Assembly (NCBI GenBank): GCA_942486035.1
Contig: CALNXK010000101.1
Location: 607,501-671,500, forward strand
Origin: Porites lobata
Taxonomy: Eukaryota > Cnidaria > Anthozoa > Scleractinia > Poritidae
Reading direction: 5' to 3'
DNA: 64,000 bases
Part shown: positions 23,014-37,300 of the stretch, one piece after another
Position numbering within the stretch: the first letter of the stretch is position 1
Layout of the letters: every line of letters starts with the position of its first letter
Notes under the pieces: model-generated
What the model was told of the DNA's origin: nothing
The model's input: the letters and a program-made list of their open reading frames with translations, nothing else
The model's database searches: none
Translations under genes and position numbers: made by a program

Positions 23014-26000
23014 ACTGGAAAGGAAAGATATCGTGCTGTCATTGCATGCAGCCAGCTGCTCATAATATGCTGTTCTTGACTTGTTCGTTAAAATTCAGTT
23101 GACTACTGTACGATTTCAAGAGAGGATAAAGCTGATGACGATTTACAGTGGCATTCCATCAGTGACATATCTTTAGGCTTTGCTTCTGGAAATCAATAAT
23201 AAGAGTTAACCCTTTCACTTCTAAGGGAGTTCGCCACAAGAGGGACAAACTTTCTCCTGTAGAGTTCTCATATGAATATGCATGCAAAAGAAATGTCCAG
23301 CTACTATGTTCCATCATCATTTACCTTAGCTATTTTCACACTATACCGGATACATAGAGCTCTTGCGCCGGCACGAAAACCATACATAAGAAATGTGATT
23401 GCTGTGCGGTTTCTATAACTGACCGAAGGTTCTGTCCACACTCTTAGTTCAGTTGGGGCAGTGTGAATTGTATGAACAGGTACCGCTCGGACCGAAGCGG
23501 AAGTGAATAAATACGATCTACTGAGACGGAAATAAATATTCAGCAGTGGCATTTAGTTCACCATACCCTCTCGGCCAACCGCCCCCGGGCCGGCCGGCCG
23601 GCACCATGTTGGATGTGTGTGAAGGTTGCTATACGGTATAGTGCCAGGGACATAGCCTTAACACAGACCTGTTTTTTCTCCTTGCATGTGTCATCATACT
23701 AAGTATTTTGTGTATTAGTTATAAGATATAATATTGGCATAAAAAGAACGTTCTCTAAAAATTAGAACCAGATTATAAACTCTTGATACGAAATTAATAG
23801 TTAACTTCATTCTCTTTGATAATTTTGATTAGGGAGTTTTAGCAACGACCTAGTGACGGCAACAAGAACGGTAAAAGTGCAAAAGATTCATTTATTTTAC
23901 AACTTTGCACGTGCATTAATTTTTGTTTGTACTTTTGTTTTCGTCGTCACAGCACGACTACGACCACCCTGGTTACCAGAGGTCTCTCTCGCGTGCGGCG
24001 GGAATTTTCGGTGTTGGCCGAAGGCTTTTCGCGCGGGTCACTGTAAAGACTTGACAGAAACCGGAAACCGCGCTAGAAAAGTGTCTGGCACTCAGGGTAG
24101 ACTACAACGTGAAAGTGCCTAATTTCTCTTTTTATGGAAGACGCAAACAAGCGACGACGCATTTTCTTTCTTAGGAATCAACTCTAGCTAGCGGTTGTAC
24201 GTTTGTCTTAAGGTTCGTCGTCTGAGTTGAATGATGTGTTTTGTTTCTTCCCAAACATACCCCTCGTGCTGAAACGTAGCCTGTAAACAGACGTTGTTTT
24301 ATTTTTCTTTTCGTTCTTTTCAAAAACATCGGCGAGCTCACAAGCGAAGCGAGCGCGGAGCGCGAGAAAGAAAAATAAAGACTACCCCCTTGCGCTGGAG
24401 GTCAATAAATCACTTGCGGGTTATATTTTATTACTTGAAGAGAAAATAGAGAGTCTGTGAACAGGCTAGCTGAAACGGTTCTTGTAGTTGTTATGTAGAC
24501 CGTGTGATGAACATAGTGTGGCGCTGCCTCTGTGAGATTAAAACACGAAAGCCCGGGGTCTTCGAACAACAAAACTGATCAAAGTGTATTTGCTTGATAT
24601 TTTCGGTTTGAAAGCAAACGTTTTAGGGGGCTTGGTGGAGGGCTTAGCACCAGAATATATACAAAAAAGGAGTGGAAAAGTTAATGTTTTACTAAATAAT
24701 ACGAGTCTCGAAATTGTTTGCCCAATTCCGGACTACTTTCCAACATCCGGGATCGGTCGAACATCCATGATGTTCTCTGGAAGGTTGGTCCACTATCCTT
24801 ACATCATAGCTGGAGCTATATTTGTCTGTCATCATATCCAAAGCATTTCTGTCCTATACTCATGTATACTGTTTGCACGGTTAACTCGAGAAAGAAACTC
24901 ATATCATTGGATGTTGTCTGGTGTCAGCGAGCTGTAAATAGGATTAATGTCGACCACTCACGCAAACGAAGTAAACAGTGACCAACATTTGCGTATATTT
25001 TAGGAAGAATTTATATGTAAACTCAGTTAAAAGTGTAGACAATATTAGTTAATGTTGTTCTCAGCAAAGAGATACCGTCCACCCAGATCTTTTTAAGTAG
25101 GCCATTAAATCAAGGAGGGAATGATGATCACGCATGTTTCTGGATTGTGCCCACAGGCCTTTTTTATACACATAGGGGCACCCTACGACTTTTTTCAGTA
25201 AAATAACTGTTCAAAGAAGCAAATTAAATCCTTGCATGGAAATTTCTAAAGCTGAAGAAAGGCTAATAATGACTAATAAGATATTCGGAATTTCACTAAC
25301 TTAGTCACAACTTATTTTCTGAGGCTGCGTTTTTCACATTTTCGGTTTAAAGAAAAACATCCTTGTGCTGGAACTTTCGACTGAACCCCTGATCATAGCA
25401 ACGGTTTCGTATGTGACGAAAGAGCCACAAGTTCAACTTTCGAGATGAGCCACTGAGAACCTCTAAGACATCCAAACAGCCGAGTAAACAGTTTTTAGAG
25501 CATGCGGGAGACACTTCTGACGCTAGTTTGGGAACAATTGATGTCTTTGCCTGTTCCTCGGTGCCTCTGACAGCATTAATGAAACATTTGTCTGCGGTTA
25601 ATACTGTGAAGTAAAATGCCAGCAGGCCTAAGACTAGAGGCGCAAGTGTTACAGTTATGGTCCAATCGAGGACTTCCAATTGCAATAACCTTTTCCAAGG
25701 CGTGTAAAAACAGCTTTGCTTTGATGTTTTCCTCTAGTACTCTTTTTTGCAATGTCGTATCAGAGAAAACAGTTTTTTGTCTATGGGAAATATTGCTTTC
25801 AAAAAAGAATTATATTATTTACTTATAAAGAGAATGGTCATTTGAAGTATTGTCATAATATAAAGGATCGCTATAAAATGATAATTAATTGTTTACCTTG
25901 GCATTCTGTTTTCCGCAAGTTTAGATCGCAATTCTTTAGAAATTTTATTTGGCGACGAACCAATCAGTGATGCCTACGATACCTTAAGTTATCCATTTTT

Positions 26001-26339
26001 CTTTCTTTTATCATCTTCTTAAGCTTTGTTGGCCTTGTAATAATAACTCACTAAATGAATAGTTCTTTCTCAAATTTCCTGAGTTGAAAGCTCCATGCAT
26101 GCACGATTCGAGAGAAAAAAATCCTAGCTGGTATAATAAGTTAAGGTATGTGGCTTTGATGATTTCGTCAACTAGTATTCTTTCTCACATCTCTAGTTTC
26201 CTTTAAAGGTATAGTAAGTCATAATTATTCAATGATCAAAAGATAAAAGAAATATTGAAAAGACTAAGACATTTATTGGCACAAGGTGTAAATCTCACAG
26301 ACCTTTTTCCGGTTGCACCCAACTTCCTGTCAATTCCAA
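23014..26339. other. Intergenic between TMCO1 and DENND1
   Basis: No conserved gene recognised. From about 23834 to 24130 there is a diverged copy of the GACGGCAACG-type MITE seen at 3915 and 43183. Around 24340 is a GAAGCGAGCGCGGAGCG stretch of repeat type. Two open frames of about 115 codons (24584-24937 plus; 25347-25685 minus) lack ATG starts and any recognised motif. The minus one has a hydrophobic segment near its start but is not called a gene. Confidence 0.45.
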
Positions 26340-26454
26340 CAGTTCCTCCCCCGGCCGAAATGACGCAAGCGCAGTCTGATCGGAAGTGATACATAAAACA
26401 AACATGGCGGCTGGGTGAAACATCCACAGTTTATCTTCGGTTTCCTTTCACGAA
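26340..26454 (+). promoter_or_regulatory. Core promoter region and possible uORF of DENND1
   Basis: The 115 bp before the DENND1 start are GC-richer than the flanks and contain TGACGCAAGCGC (26361-26372, CRE/NRF1-like), TCGGAAGTG (26380-26388, ETS-like) and ATGGCGGC (26404-26411, YY1-like core). That last site also starts a four-codon open frame (ATG GCG GCT GGG TGA) that would be a uORF if transcription starts upstream of it. There is no TATA box. Confidence 0.55.
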
Positions 26455-29400
26455 ATGGGCTCTAGATTGAGGTATGATGCTAATATTTTAGCGTTTTGGG
26501 AGTAAGTCGAGATAGCAATACATCTTTTGTTCATCGTAGGCCATCTCCAGAAAAGATTTTTGAGTGTTTCTTAGAAGTCACTGCTCCTATCCCAACCGAT
26601 GGAGGTAAGATTGTCTTACTTTATCGTTTGATTGTGCAGAAAGTTGTCCGATTCTCACAAATAAACTATTTAACGCTGGAAACCCTTGGTATAATATTTC
26701 TTCTGAGACTTCAAGTTGTGATTCGCAATGGAAGTTATTATTCCTTAAAAGTACTGGTAGCAAGCATATGTTAAAATATTTAGCTCACGTGTAATAGCTG
26801 AGTAAATGTGCAACTACGTTGAAATTCAGCATACTTTGAGCCTCAAACATTTCGCTTAGTTTGGAACCACGTAATTAACTCTACGTTTAGAGCTAATATC
26901 GTCGTGTCATGATCAGTTTTATTAATTTTTAGCGTCCTTTTTTTAGTGTTTTTGTTCGTAAGCGTATGATGAATGAAATTAAGCTTATTTAATCTAATTT
27001 CCTCTTATGCATAATTTTCGAATAAAACTAATGTGCGTAAATAACAGGTTATTTCAAGTTAAAATCTAGATTGTTTATGATATGATGTTTCCCCTCTTAA
27101 CATTTAGTATTATATGTTTACATTGACCTGGACCAGTTGTTGAACTTCCATTGTTTAAACCGACTATAAATTATAAAATATTTCATTTCCGTACACTGCT
27201 TGTATGGCTTTGTTTGTATTTAGTGTAATTCATTCTTGTGATTTGTAGAATTAAATGCTTTAGTAGTATCTTGCAGGTGTATTGAGTGCACCTGTATTTT
27301 CAAGATTACGTGTTCATACTAGCATAATTGTATAAAAGTGCCGGCTAATGCCAGTACAATGTGCATGCAGTTAAATTACTGAACCACAGTATTCCCTTTT
27401 TCTGTCTACAGCTACAGTATTATTAATTTATTTGGCAAAGGTTGCCTTTATGCCATGATGAGGGCTGGATCCTCTTCCCTGAGAGAGAAAATAATTAATT
27501 ACGTGATTGAAAAAGAATCAAATGCAATACATGAATGCAAGTCAGAGAAGAATATTATTGATATATATAGCACATTTTATAATTTCATGTTGTGGTTCAA
27601 TGAATTTTATGCTTGGTTTACATTTTATTTCTGTTTGTTTTAAACCCATTATCATACATTACGATACCCCAAAACAATGGGAAATAAAATTATTTTAGAC
27701 CAAGGATAAAATTGAACCACAACGTACACATTATGTAAGCCTCCAGTGTACTATTTATACAGGAAACCATCCTGAAAATGATTTCAACAGAAAATTTTGA
27801 TATGTTTAATTATACTTAAACTGTATTTGAGTTTGTTGAAATAAAAAAAATGTAGCTTGAAAATTGTGACATCAATGTGGGTAAGTTGTCACTTAATAAA
27901 CTCAGTTGAATCACCATTAACTAACCGTCCTCCCTTGGGGGCAGGGGGGGGGGGACCCACAAGACCATGCAGTCAATTAGTAGCTCATCATAAAAAGGAC
28001 AATTTTAGAACAGACACTTCACTGGCTGGTCTGGGGTGCTATGTATGTCACTAGTCTTATTTTTAAAACCTCTTGTTTCAAGTATTGAGCAGGAAGCCCT
28101 GTCATTGTAGTATTTTGCTGTTGCATTTGTCTGTTGTTTTGTGTACAATTTCAGCAGCAAGCCATGTTGCTGTCAGTATTTTGCTATTAATTGCACTTTT
28201 CTTTGTTGCCGTTGCTGTTTCAACCCATCTTGTTTTGCTTGTCACCATTTCTGCTGTCCTATATAGGATTTACCCTAACACTGGGCCTCCTTAATGGAGG
28301 TTCGACTGCAGTATGAAACAGTATACGTCATTTGATGTTTTAAGTCCATAAATTTAAAATAAAAAAGGGTTTTTTGTAAATTAGGACTTGCGCTCTATCC
28401 TGGCTCATGTTTCATTGTTTGGTTATATGATTTAGGAAGTATCCCTTTTCTTCCAGGTCCAGAGATCAAGTTCATTCATCCCACAGATTTTGATGAAAAA
28501 GTAGGTGCAGTATACATGTATAATGCATATGCATGAGCGTATAAGTTAAATTAATGTGTTTTAAGTTTAGTTCTGTGTACCAGAGTACCTTATAGCACAG
28601 TTAGTGCACTGACTTATTAACATAGAGTATTTAACCTTGTTGAGAGTCTAGAATTTCATGGCTTAGTGGCATAGCTGTCTCAATCTCAGACTTGTAGACT
28701 TGTTTTTCCTTTATTTTTATCATGGCCTTTTCCCGATTACACCCTTCGTTTGGGCATTTTTCCAAGCTTTATGGGGTTCTGTGAGACAGTGCGTATTTCT
28801 AGTATGGTTAAGCTCTGATTGTATGTGCTACATTTTACTGTAACTGTCATGTTGTTGCGACTTGTGGTAAGGTTATTCTCCAAATTGTGTTCTTTTAGGA
28901 AGCACTGAAGGCAATTCCTCAGTTCTGTTATCCATGTGTTACAAACTCGTAAGTAAACCTATCTTTTACTGCATGTCTGTGACCATATATGTAGTTGGTC
29001 TGTTTATTTTCCATGACTAGACCCAACTACAAATACAAATGCAGTATCCAATACCAAGTGGCTGAGTGATACATACACTGGTCTTTAAAGTCTGCTGTGA
29101 TCACTGCCGGGATTATTCTATTTTTTTGCATTCTGCATGAGCTATTAGGAAAAAAGAATGGTCTAAATTCTGAAAGAAGTTGGGATTATTTTTTCTTACA
29201 GGGAAGCCGTCCAGCATTACACGTTTGTGCTCACTGACATTGAAGGGAAATACAGATTTGGCTTTTGTCGTTATTCCCCTGATGTTAAGACCTGCCTTTG
29301 CATTTTGAGGTAATTAGCTATCATCATAGGGGTCGCTGGAAAGGTGCCTGAGTCTTTCTAGCCCTTATTTTAAATTTATTTAAATTTAAATTAAATTGAG

Positions 29401-31273
29401 GCAAGTAAATTGGTTATATAAAGCACGTCAGCCAAAACAAAATCCCCAAGTTACTTGATTGACTCAAATTTTCTTATTTCAGCTATTTGCCATGGTTTAA
29501 GATTTTCTATGAGCTTTTAAACAGGATATCTGACTTAAAGAGGACCAAAGAGGTGAGTAATGTTGTGTTTAAGTGATAAACTACCATATACTGTTTAGGA
29601 GTTTTTGAACCTGATAATACACAACTGGGAGTTTTTTGAAAGGCTCCAATTTACTGATATAGATCAACTCATTCTTGCACTAATGTTTAGATTTGGGGTT
29701 ATTTTGGTCCAAAATATTGGACGTAAAGTTTAATAGCTGAGTCTTTATCAGATATAAAGACACTCATTAAGCATTAATTTGTTGTTGTTTTTTTTTCTTT
29801 ATGGATTATGAGCATTTGAATTTCCATTAAAAGATTTTCAATGTTACCACTAAGGCCAGGTTTGTGGGTCGTGTTATAAATCCATAAGGAAAGTATAATT
29901 TCTTAGTAGCAGCCGACATTTATTTAAGACCTCTACAGTCAACCACAGCAGTGTTTGCACTGGCCTATAGGGCAGTGGGTTGTGGGTTTAATCCACGAGG
30001 CTGGACCAATACTCAGTGTCAAGTTACTCTAAAAATATTTGAGGAAGTCAAGGGGAGGTTCTTCTTTGCCCTTCTAGTACTTATGACAGGACCTTTTCTC
30101 TGTGATACCTTGTCAATACTTAATTTTGCATACTTAATTTTGCAATTTTGGCAAAACAGTATTTTGCAAGGTCTTATTTTCACTATTTCAACCGACAAAT
30201 ATGCCAAAGAACATTAAATTTCAAGTTTTAATGTCACTTTATTTGTCAGTTTATTTTTCAAAAGAGTCTAAACCTCTTAAAATATAAACTGGGACAAGCA
30301 ATGTTCTGAAATCTTTGTAAGTTGATGTTTATTTTCACAGTGGAAAAGTTATAGCTCCAATTATTGGAGCTTGCCTAAAAAATCAGTTAGCAATTTGACA
30401 AACAGGTGTATTTGACAATACAATATGTATGTTGTGGTTCAAATTTTTCCTTGGTTTAAAATTTTTCAAACCAGTTTAATTTTTACTCTCCTTTGTCTAA
30501 AATCAATTACCATAATCAGAGACAAAGAAAAACAAAAATTAAACTGGTTTGAAAAATTTTAAACCAAGGAAAAATTTAAACCACAACATGTACATGTATC
30601 CTGTATGTGTCAGTGTTGCTATTATACATGTTAATTTTTTTTTTTTTTAATAGTGATTTGAATCGATAGAATTTTTCTTTATTAATATTTATATGGTTAT
30701 TAAATTATGCGAGGTTTTATGTTAGTGGCTCTTAAATTTTGCAATTTTTTTACAATCACGAAAAAATTCAAATTAAAGACCCATGAAATTAAGTACCAAC
30801 AAGGTACACATAACCTGATTTTTTGTTGGTCTTCTTCTAGTAGTATTCTTTGTGTAAATTGCATGATTTCCACAGTTCCATCGCTTTTAATTATTTTGAA
30901 AGCCAAAAGTTTTGTTTTACTTCTCTTGCTGTTTTAAAGCAACCTATGTTTTTTTTTTGCAGGATAATGCATTTCTTCCTTTGCTGAATTATCTTTTAAC
31001 TCAATCTCCTCCAAAACCTGGCAGTCCTTTAGCAGTTAAAGTCAATGAAGAAAGTAAGGTAAGTCACAGTGAAATGAAGTGTACATGCACCAAAGTACAA
31101 ATTATTAAGTAGTTAATATGTACGTGAATGAAATTTGTACAATGTTTTTAATGTTATTTTGTATATATTTTTATTTGTTATATATTTTTTACTGCCTAAA
31201 CATGGCAGGATTAGCTTAGTTGGTAGAGTGCTTGACTGCAGAGCGTGAGGTCGCAGGTTCGATTCCCAGGAGT

Positions 31274-31305
<32 letters not shown>

Positions 31306-34300
31306 AAATGAATGTACTGCCTTTTGCCCTGCAAACAGCTAGACCTTCACATGGCTTGAATGACCACGTAAAAAGGCAGTCTCATCTCCAGTAGGAGACA
31401 GAAAATGTTACTACTGTGGATCCCTAATAAGTACTTTCTTACCAAATCCATTGACACTTAAATAAAGCGCATGAAGTTCATTTAATATGTGAAACCCTTA
31501 ATATTCTCATACTGTCTGCGAAGAGGTGTTCACTAAAAAATAATATTTATTGTTGTGCCGTCCTGCACTTGCACACCATGAGAGGCTCTGTTTTAAAGTA
31601 ATGTTAACACCATAGTATACTCCATACATTTACAGCGTGATATCCCATAAATTTAATTAACAATGTGAACAATATTGTCAAGGTAATGTTATAATGGTGT
31701 GTACAAATTGTCTAAAATGTTTTGGTTTCTGTGTAGGAGTTTTCATTTGTTGTGCCAGATGTATCAAAATTACCAAGTATACCAGAAGATGTAGGTACTA
31801 GTTACAATCTAGTCGTCAGTTTAAACCGGTACATGTATTTAATGTTCATCATTGGATCATGTAGTTTTAGAGTCACAAAATTAAGGGTTGTAGCTTTGTA
31901 TTAACCTATTTGCCCTTGGAAATTTTGCAGAAAAATGCTTTAGAGCTTGTCAAGCCATTTCGGTTCACTATGTGGCCAATTAATGATCCAAAAGCTATCA
32001 AAATGCTTTTTTTTAAGTCAGGCCTTCTGTTCTTGATAATGAATACCAGCATGCATGGCATGCACATGTACTCACTATGATTATAAGGCTTCATCCATTG
32101 AGGAAAGTTTCTGCAAAAATGTGATAATCGTAAATTTATGTGAAAGGAAGTATTATATGGGAGGAGGCATGTGGTGTGAGCTGGCTGAGCGGTTAACACC
32201 TCCAATTCCGGATCTGGAGGTCTGGGATTCAAGCCTCGCCTGTCGCATTGTTTCGTGAGACATGGAACTTTACTCCACTTTGTCTGTGAATTCAACCAGG
32301 TGTATAAATCATAGGTCCCGGTGATATACTGCTGGGGGGTAACCGTGCATTGGAGTAGCATCCCATCCAGGTGGGAGTAGCAATACTCCTAGGCAGATGC
32401 TTTATGCTAAGGACACTGGGATAAGCGCCGGCCATTTAGGCCTTTGGCTCGTGTGCGCCTTTCCACCTTTACCTATGGTCAATTCTTGGGGTTTTTGCAA
32501 TCAGTTGTAATGGTCAGAGACATTTGTTATTACAACATCACAAGTGGTACATGGGGCAAGGATCTGCACATGGGTTATGAGTGTTTTAGCTGTGATTGGG
32601 TTAATAGATTTGTGTATACATTGTACAGCAGTGTTCATAACCCTAAAAAATAATGTCAGGCAGGTGTAATATGTAATATTATAAAACATATATATATTTA
32701 ATGATAATAAGGGCTACCCAATTATTTGCATTTATTGGTGTAAAGGGTCAAGTTTCCACTGTTTATTAAAGTCAAGTATTAATGATACCACTAGTTTTAT
32801 CCGTCTTGACAAAAGAAAATTCTTTTCGATTTATCAGAGAAATCTCACTGATTACTATGCTGCGGTGGACCCATCAAATATGATCTTAATTTTTGCCAGG
32901 TAATGGATGATTGAATAGATATATATATATGTTGCAGTTAATTTTTTATCTCAGGTAATTGTTATTATTTTTTTTGTTCCGGCAACTTAGCCTACATTAC
33001 CGTACCCAAAAACAAAAGAAAAACAAAAATTACCTGAGATTAACTACAACATATATTTACATTATGTGTAATGTTGCTATGCAAGGAATACTTTACGCCA
33101 GTTCACTTTATTAATGGAGCAATAGTCTAGCAGAGTCCTTAAATAATTGTTATTAGCTATTATGTAGCTGTCATTATTTTTTTCTGTAACTTTAAACTTG
33201 CTGTATAATGTATAAGCACTGTAGCTGTATAGCCAGTGACACAGAGTTAAATTAAAACATTACAATGGTTATGATAAGCAAGTTGCAACTTGTATTGTTG
33301 AAAATAGTGAGAGTCAATATCTTTTCAATTTCATTAATGTTTAGCATGTTGAATGAACTAGCTTAACCTTGAACTGTGTGGGGTCACTGGTTTTTGGTGC
33401 ACATGTAGGTACATATTATTGAAGTGTGTAAGAATATTGCCCGGTATTCACTTTAAAAGAGAACTTTATTGATAATCACCTTGAATGTTTTTTATTGTTT
33501 TTTTTTTCTCGTTTAAGTATGTTTTTTGAGAGGAGAATAATAGTTACATCCAAGAAGCTAAATTTGGTAAGTTTAAAAGACATCAGTAGTCTCTGCATTT
33601 TTGTTTTCTAAACATTTTGTAATAGAAAGCATATTCTCTTGCATTGTAAGGATGACAAATCCAAACTTTAAAGATGATTTTACTTTGGAAAGATTAAAGT
33701 GAAGAAAACATTGTTTGAATTACACAGCACTTCTATATGAGGCTTAGTATTGCAAGCATTGAACCCTCATACTGACACCTTTTGTTTAATATTGATGGAT
33801 AGCCCTAGAGTTAGACACCTACACCTTGTTCTGGTCACAATGGCAATAGTTTTGTCTTTAGAGATAAGTAACAGCAATTCAGTAGTCCTGTCCCACTCCC
33901 GGCCATCTTAAAATTAATGATCCTATACAGTTGTTGTTGTAATTGTAATTGTTGTTTTTTTGTCTCATCTCATTATATTGTTTATTTTATTTTTATTTTT
34001 TATTTTGGAGAGAGTATGGCCACTCCTATTGCATGGGATAGCCACTGTCCAGCATGCTCACTGAAAGTCTTTGATGATTTTTCTTTCAGTTGACAGCATG
34101 TACTTACGGAGCAGCTTCTCTCCTGTACCCAATGCATTGGTAAGTTTATAATCTCCCACCACTGTTTTTTTCTTTTTCTTTTCTTTTCTTTCTTTTTTTT
34201 TTCCTGGGCAGGAATTTGCGGTTTATGATCACATTCTGTAAAGTTATGTAGATAAATAATGACTCAGCAATTTATTTCAATGTTTGTCATTTTGATAACC

Positions 34301-37300
34301 AATGGCACAAATTGCAGGCCCTGGTTGTTAAAACTTTGGATAGTGCTATCCATTGGATAAATGACTATCCAGCTGATAAGTATTGGGGACAGAGATTCAT
34401 CCAGTGGACAGCATTATCCTCCTTTTGAACAACTGGGACCAGTAATTCCACTGAGCTCTCCGTATGTATAAGGTAAAGTCCTTGCGTCCCGTACATGTAT
34501 TTGTCCCTGAGAGTAATGTTATGTTTCTTTTTTTCTTAGGCAGCACATGTTTGTTCCTATTGTGCCACCGCATCTGTTAGACTACTGTTGGTAGGTTAAT
34601 CAACTTCTGTGTTACAGCCTGGCTTATGCATGCTAGAGTCGAGAATGTTATTGCTGGATTTTTTGCCATTTGAAACAATATGTTATTAAATCTTTTGTTG
34701 GTGTATAAAAAAGGATGTGCAACTTTTTGTCATATCAATATAGAATACTCAAATGAACATAAAGTTCAACGAAACGAAATAAACCACCACCCACCACCAA
34801 ATATTGGCATCTATACCCTCTTGGCCTCGGAAGTCAATTTACACATGACTGCTGAAATGTTGTAGCAATGCTTGTTTTAATGCACTGGCCGTCTCATGAA
34901 GAAATATTTAAAAAATTTAAGCAAATATATAGGAGATAATATGCAAGCAGAGCTCTTGTTCTTCTAGATAACCCTTGTTACTTGCGAGTTATCTTTGTGC
35001 AAGGCGGAACAGGTATTAACAAGTCTATTATCACCTTGCATCTTTTCTTTCAGTGCACCAATGCCTTTCCTAGTAGGAGTGCATTCATCATTAATGCCGG
35101 TGGGTACACTACACGTTTCTTGTCGTGAACTGAACTGGAATGCAGTTTTTTTTTCACTTTCACATTTTTCAAATTCATCAATTCATCATCATCATCATCA
35201 TCATCATCATTGGTCGACTGAAGAGCAATCAACTGTAAGTCTTCTCATCCAGTTGGCTCAGCTCGGTCTTAATGCGCACAATGTCCTCCTCTGAGACTGA
35301 ATGCTTATTGGAGTCGATCCATTCCTGGTAGACCTTGAAATCATCTTTCCATTCTTCCTTTTTCAGAAAGTGCGTCAAATGCCTTTGGATGAAGTTGTAA
35401 TTGTTGATGCTGATACAAATGTGGTGGAGAGTCCATTTGATGATATCTCTCAGTTGCCAGCTGATGCTGTAAGTCACTTTTTAATTCACCAAGTGTGTTC
35501 CTGTTTTTGCTAATTTTGAATTTTGCGACGAAAAATTTTTTCCGCCTTATTTTCGCTCAAGGTTTACATGTAGCTCTAAATTTGCTTAGTGCAGCGTTTA
35601 GTGACATTTTTTCAATTCGTACAAATTGCGATCTGTTGTTGCGCTGATCCTTGCCTAAGTGACCCGCTTTTTTGACTATCACATGGTCAGCATACTAGAC
35701 CTTTATTCTATAGCAGTGACTTTTTGCCAGTGACTTTTTGCTGTAACACGTCGCCTTGTATGCGCCATGTTTTAATGGTAATCAGTACACCTGTACCTCG
35801 CTTGCCATTTAAGGTTGATGTCATTTTCTTTAAATGGCTGTGCCAATATTTTTAACTGACCTACATTGTATTATAACCGTTTGATCATTATTGCGCGTCA
35901 ATTGATCACACGTACCCACTGCACTGTAGATGTTTTTCGAAGCTTGAAACAGTAGAAAATCCCAGAGCACAAATTATTATTCAAAACTATGACCGATCTC
36001 TTCAATATTTACTAAATTGTTGGCTCAGTGGACTTGAAATTCAGTGATTGTTAAGTACGCTGATTCAATTGCAGGAAATAAGTCTACGAATATTGATTTA
36101 ATCTCTGTTTGTGAAGCAGCTTTACTAATAATATTATGACTCACCATTGTGTCTTACCCTGATGCATATCTGTTTTTCGAAATCGTACAAGACTACCGGT
36201 ACCTACTTCCAGCGGTTTGGAGAAAGTACACGGAGCGTTTCTTTAAATAATGAGTCATAAAAACTTCCTAGAAACATTCAAGAAGTGGAAAATTTCGGTG
36301 AATAAACTTCCTTTTTCAGTTCCGCATAAATTGTGCCCTTAATGTAGTAATTACAAAATATCTCAAAATTCTCCTTATCGATTTTTTGTGAAATTTCGCT
36401 TAGTAGGAAATTAACTTCGCTGAGTATATGTAGCGCACAGATTCCCGGAGAAAATGAGAACAAGGGCCAAAATTCGATTCAGATCTATCAAGTGTGACGT
36501 TAAAAAAAAAAAAAGGTTAAAGGCTTGTTTATGGTGGAAAGAGCATTTAGCTTGTCCAGCTAATTTACAGGCACTCCACTCAAATATTAGAAACAAATAA
36601 TTCAAATACAACATAACAGGATGAAAACTCCCAACTGGCAGAAGGCAACCAGTTGGCTATTTACAAGCGTGGCCGAGAATTTGAACTCGGAACGACCTAG
36701 CACAAATCCAGCAAGTGGCCAGAGCGGGACTCGAACCCGGGACCGCCGGATTGCGAGTCCGAGGCGCTGACCACTCGGCCACGCTGCCCTCCCTTAGAGT
36801 CCCATGGTTAGAAGTCATGATTTGTGAATTTTTTTTTGTTTTTTTTCATTTTAGGTTTCTACCCTTAAGAGCACTCTCAAGAAACCTGTTTATCCAATTG
36901 ATGATAATATTTCCAGGGCTTTTTTATGTGCCATGGTCTCCCTAATAGGTGGATATAGAGATGCTTTGCGGCTTAAGCCTGTAAGTTGATGATTGATATA
37001 CTCATGTTCATTACTGTTTTCGTTGAGTACCATAAGGGATGGACCATTAGAAAACTTATGGGGGAAGTACCAAAAAAATATTCGCGCAAGGCAAAATTAA
37101 ATGAAAAAAAATGCATGCACGCCAATTAACCCTAAAAAATATTCATGCTACGGCCTAAAAAATATTCATACAAGGAATTTGATAACGAAAAAAAATTCCT
37201 GCGGCTCAAAAATTCCCCACCCTCCCCATAGCTTTTCTAATGGTCCGTCCCTAAGAGTCGAGATGTCTTTTAGATATTTAGAAGTTTCCGGTAAATTTAG

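Noticed and set aside
24584..24937. 117-codon plus-strand frame between TMCO1 and DENND1
   Set aside because: No ATG start, no splice context and no recognised family; composition like the surrounding intergenic DNA.
25347..25685. 112-codon minus-strand frame with a hydrophobic segment
   Set aside because: Starts at a non-ATG codon and shows no recognised domain; a membrane-like segment alone is weak evidence.
27412..27465. Extra DENND1 exon after the CTACAG at 27412
   Set aside because: The neighbouring exons 26540-26604 and 28457-28500 join in frame and match the family length; no conserved peptide here.
34995..35294. Plus-strand frame with a poly-His run
   Set aside because: Spurious: it reads through a DENND1 exon in the wrong frame and a (CAT)n microsatellite.
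36710..36785. tRNA-Ser/Leu-like gene on minus
   Set aside because: Acceptor ends do not pair, the long variable arm is missing, and a SINE body follows.
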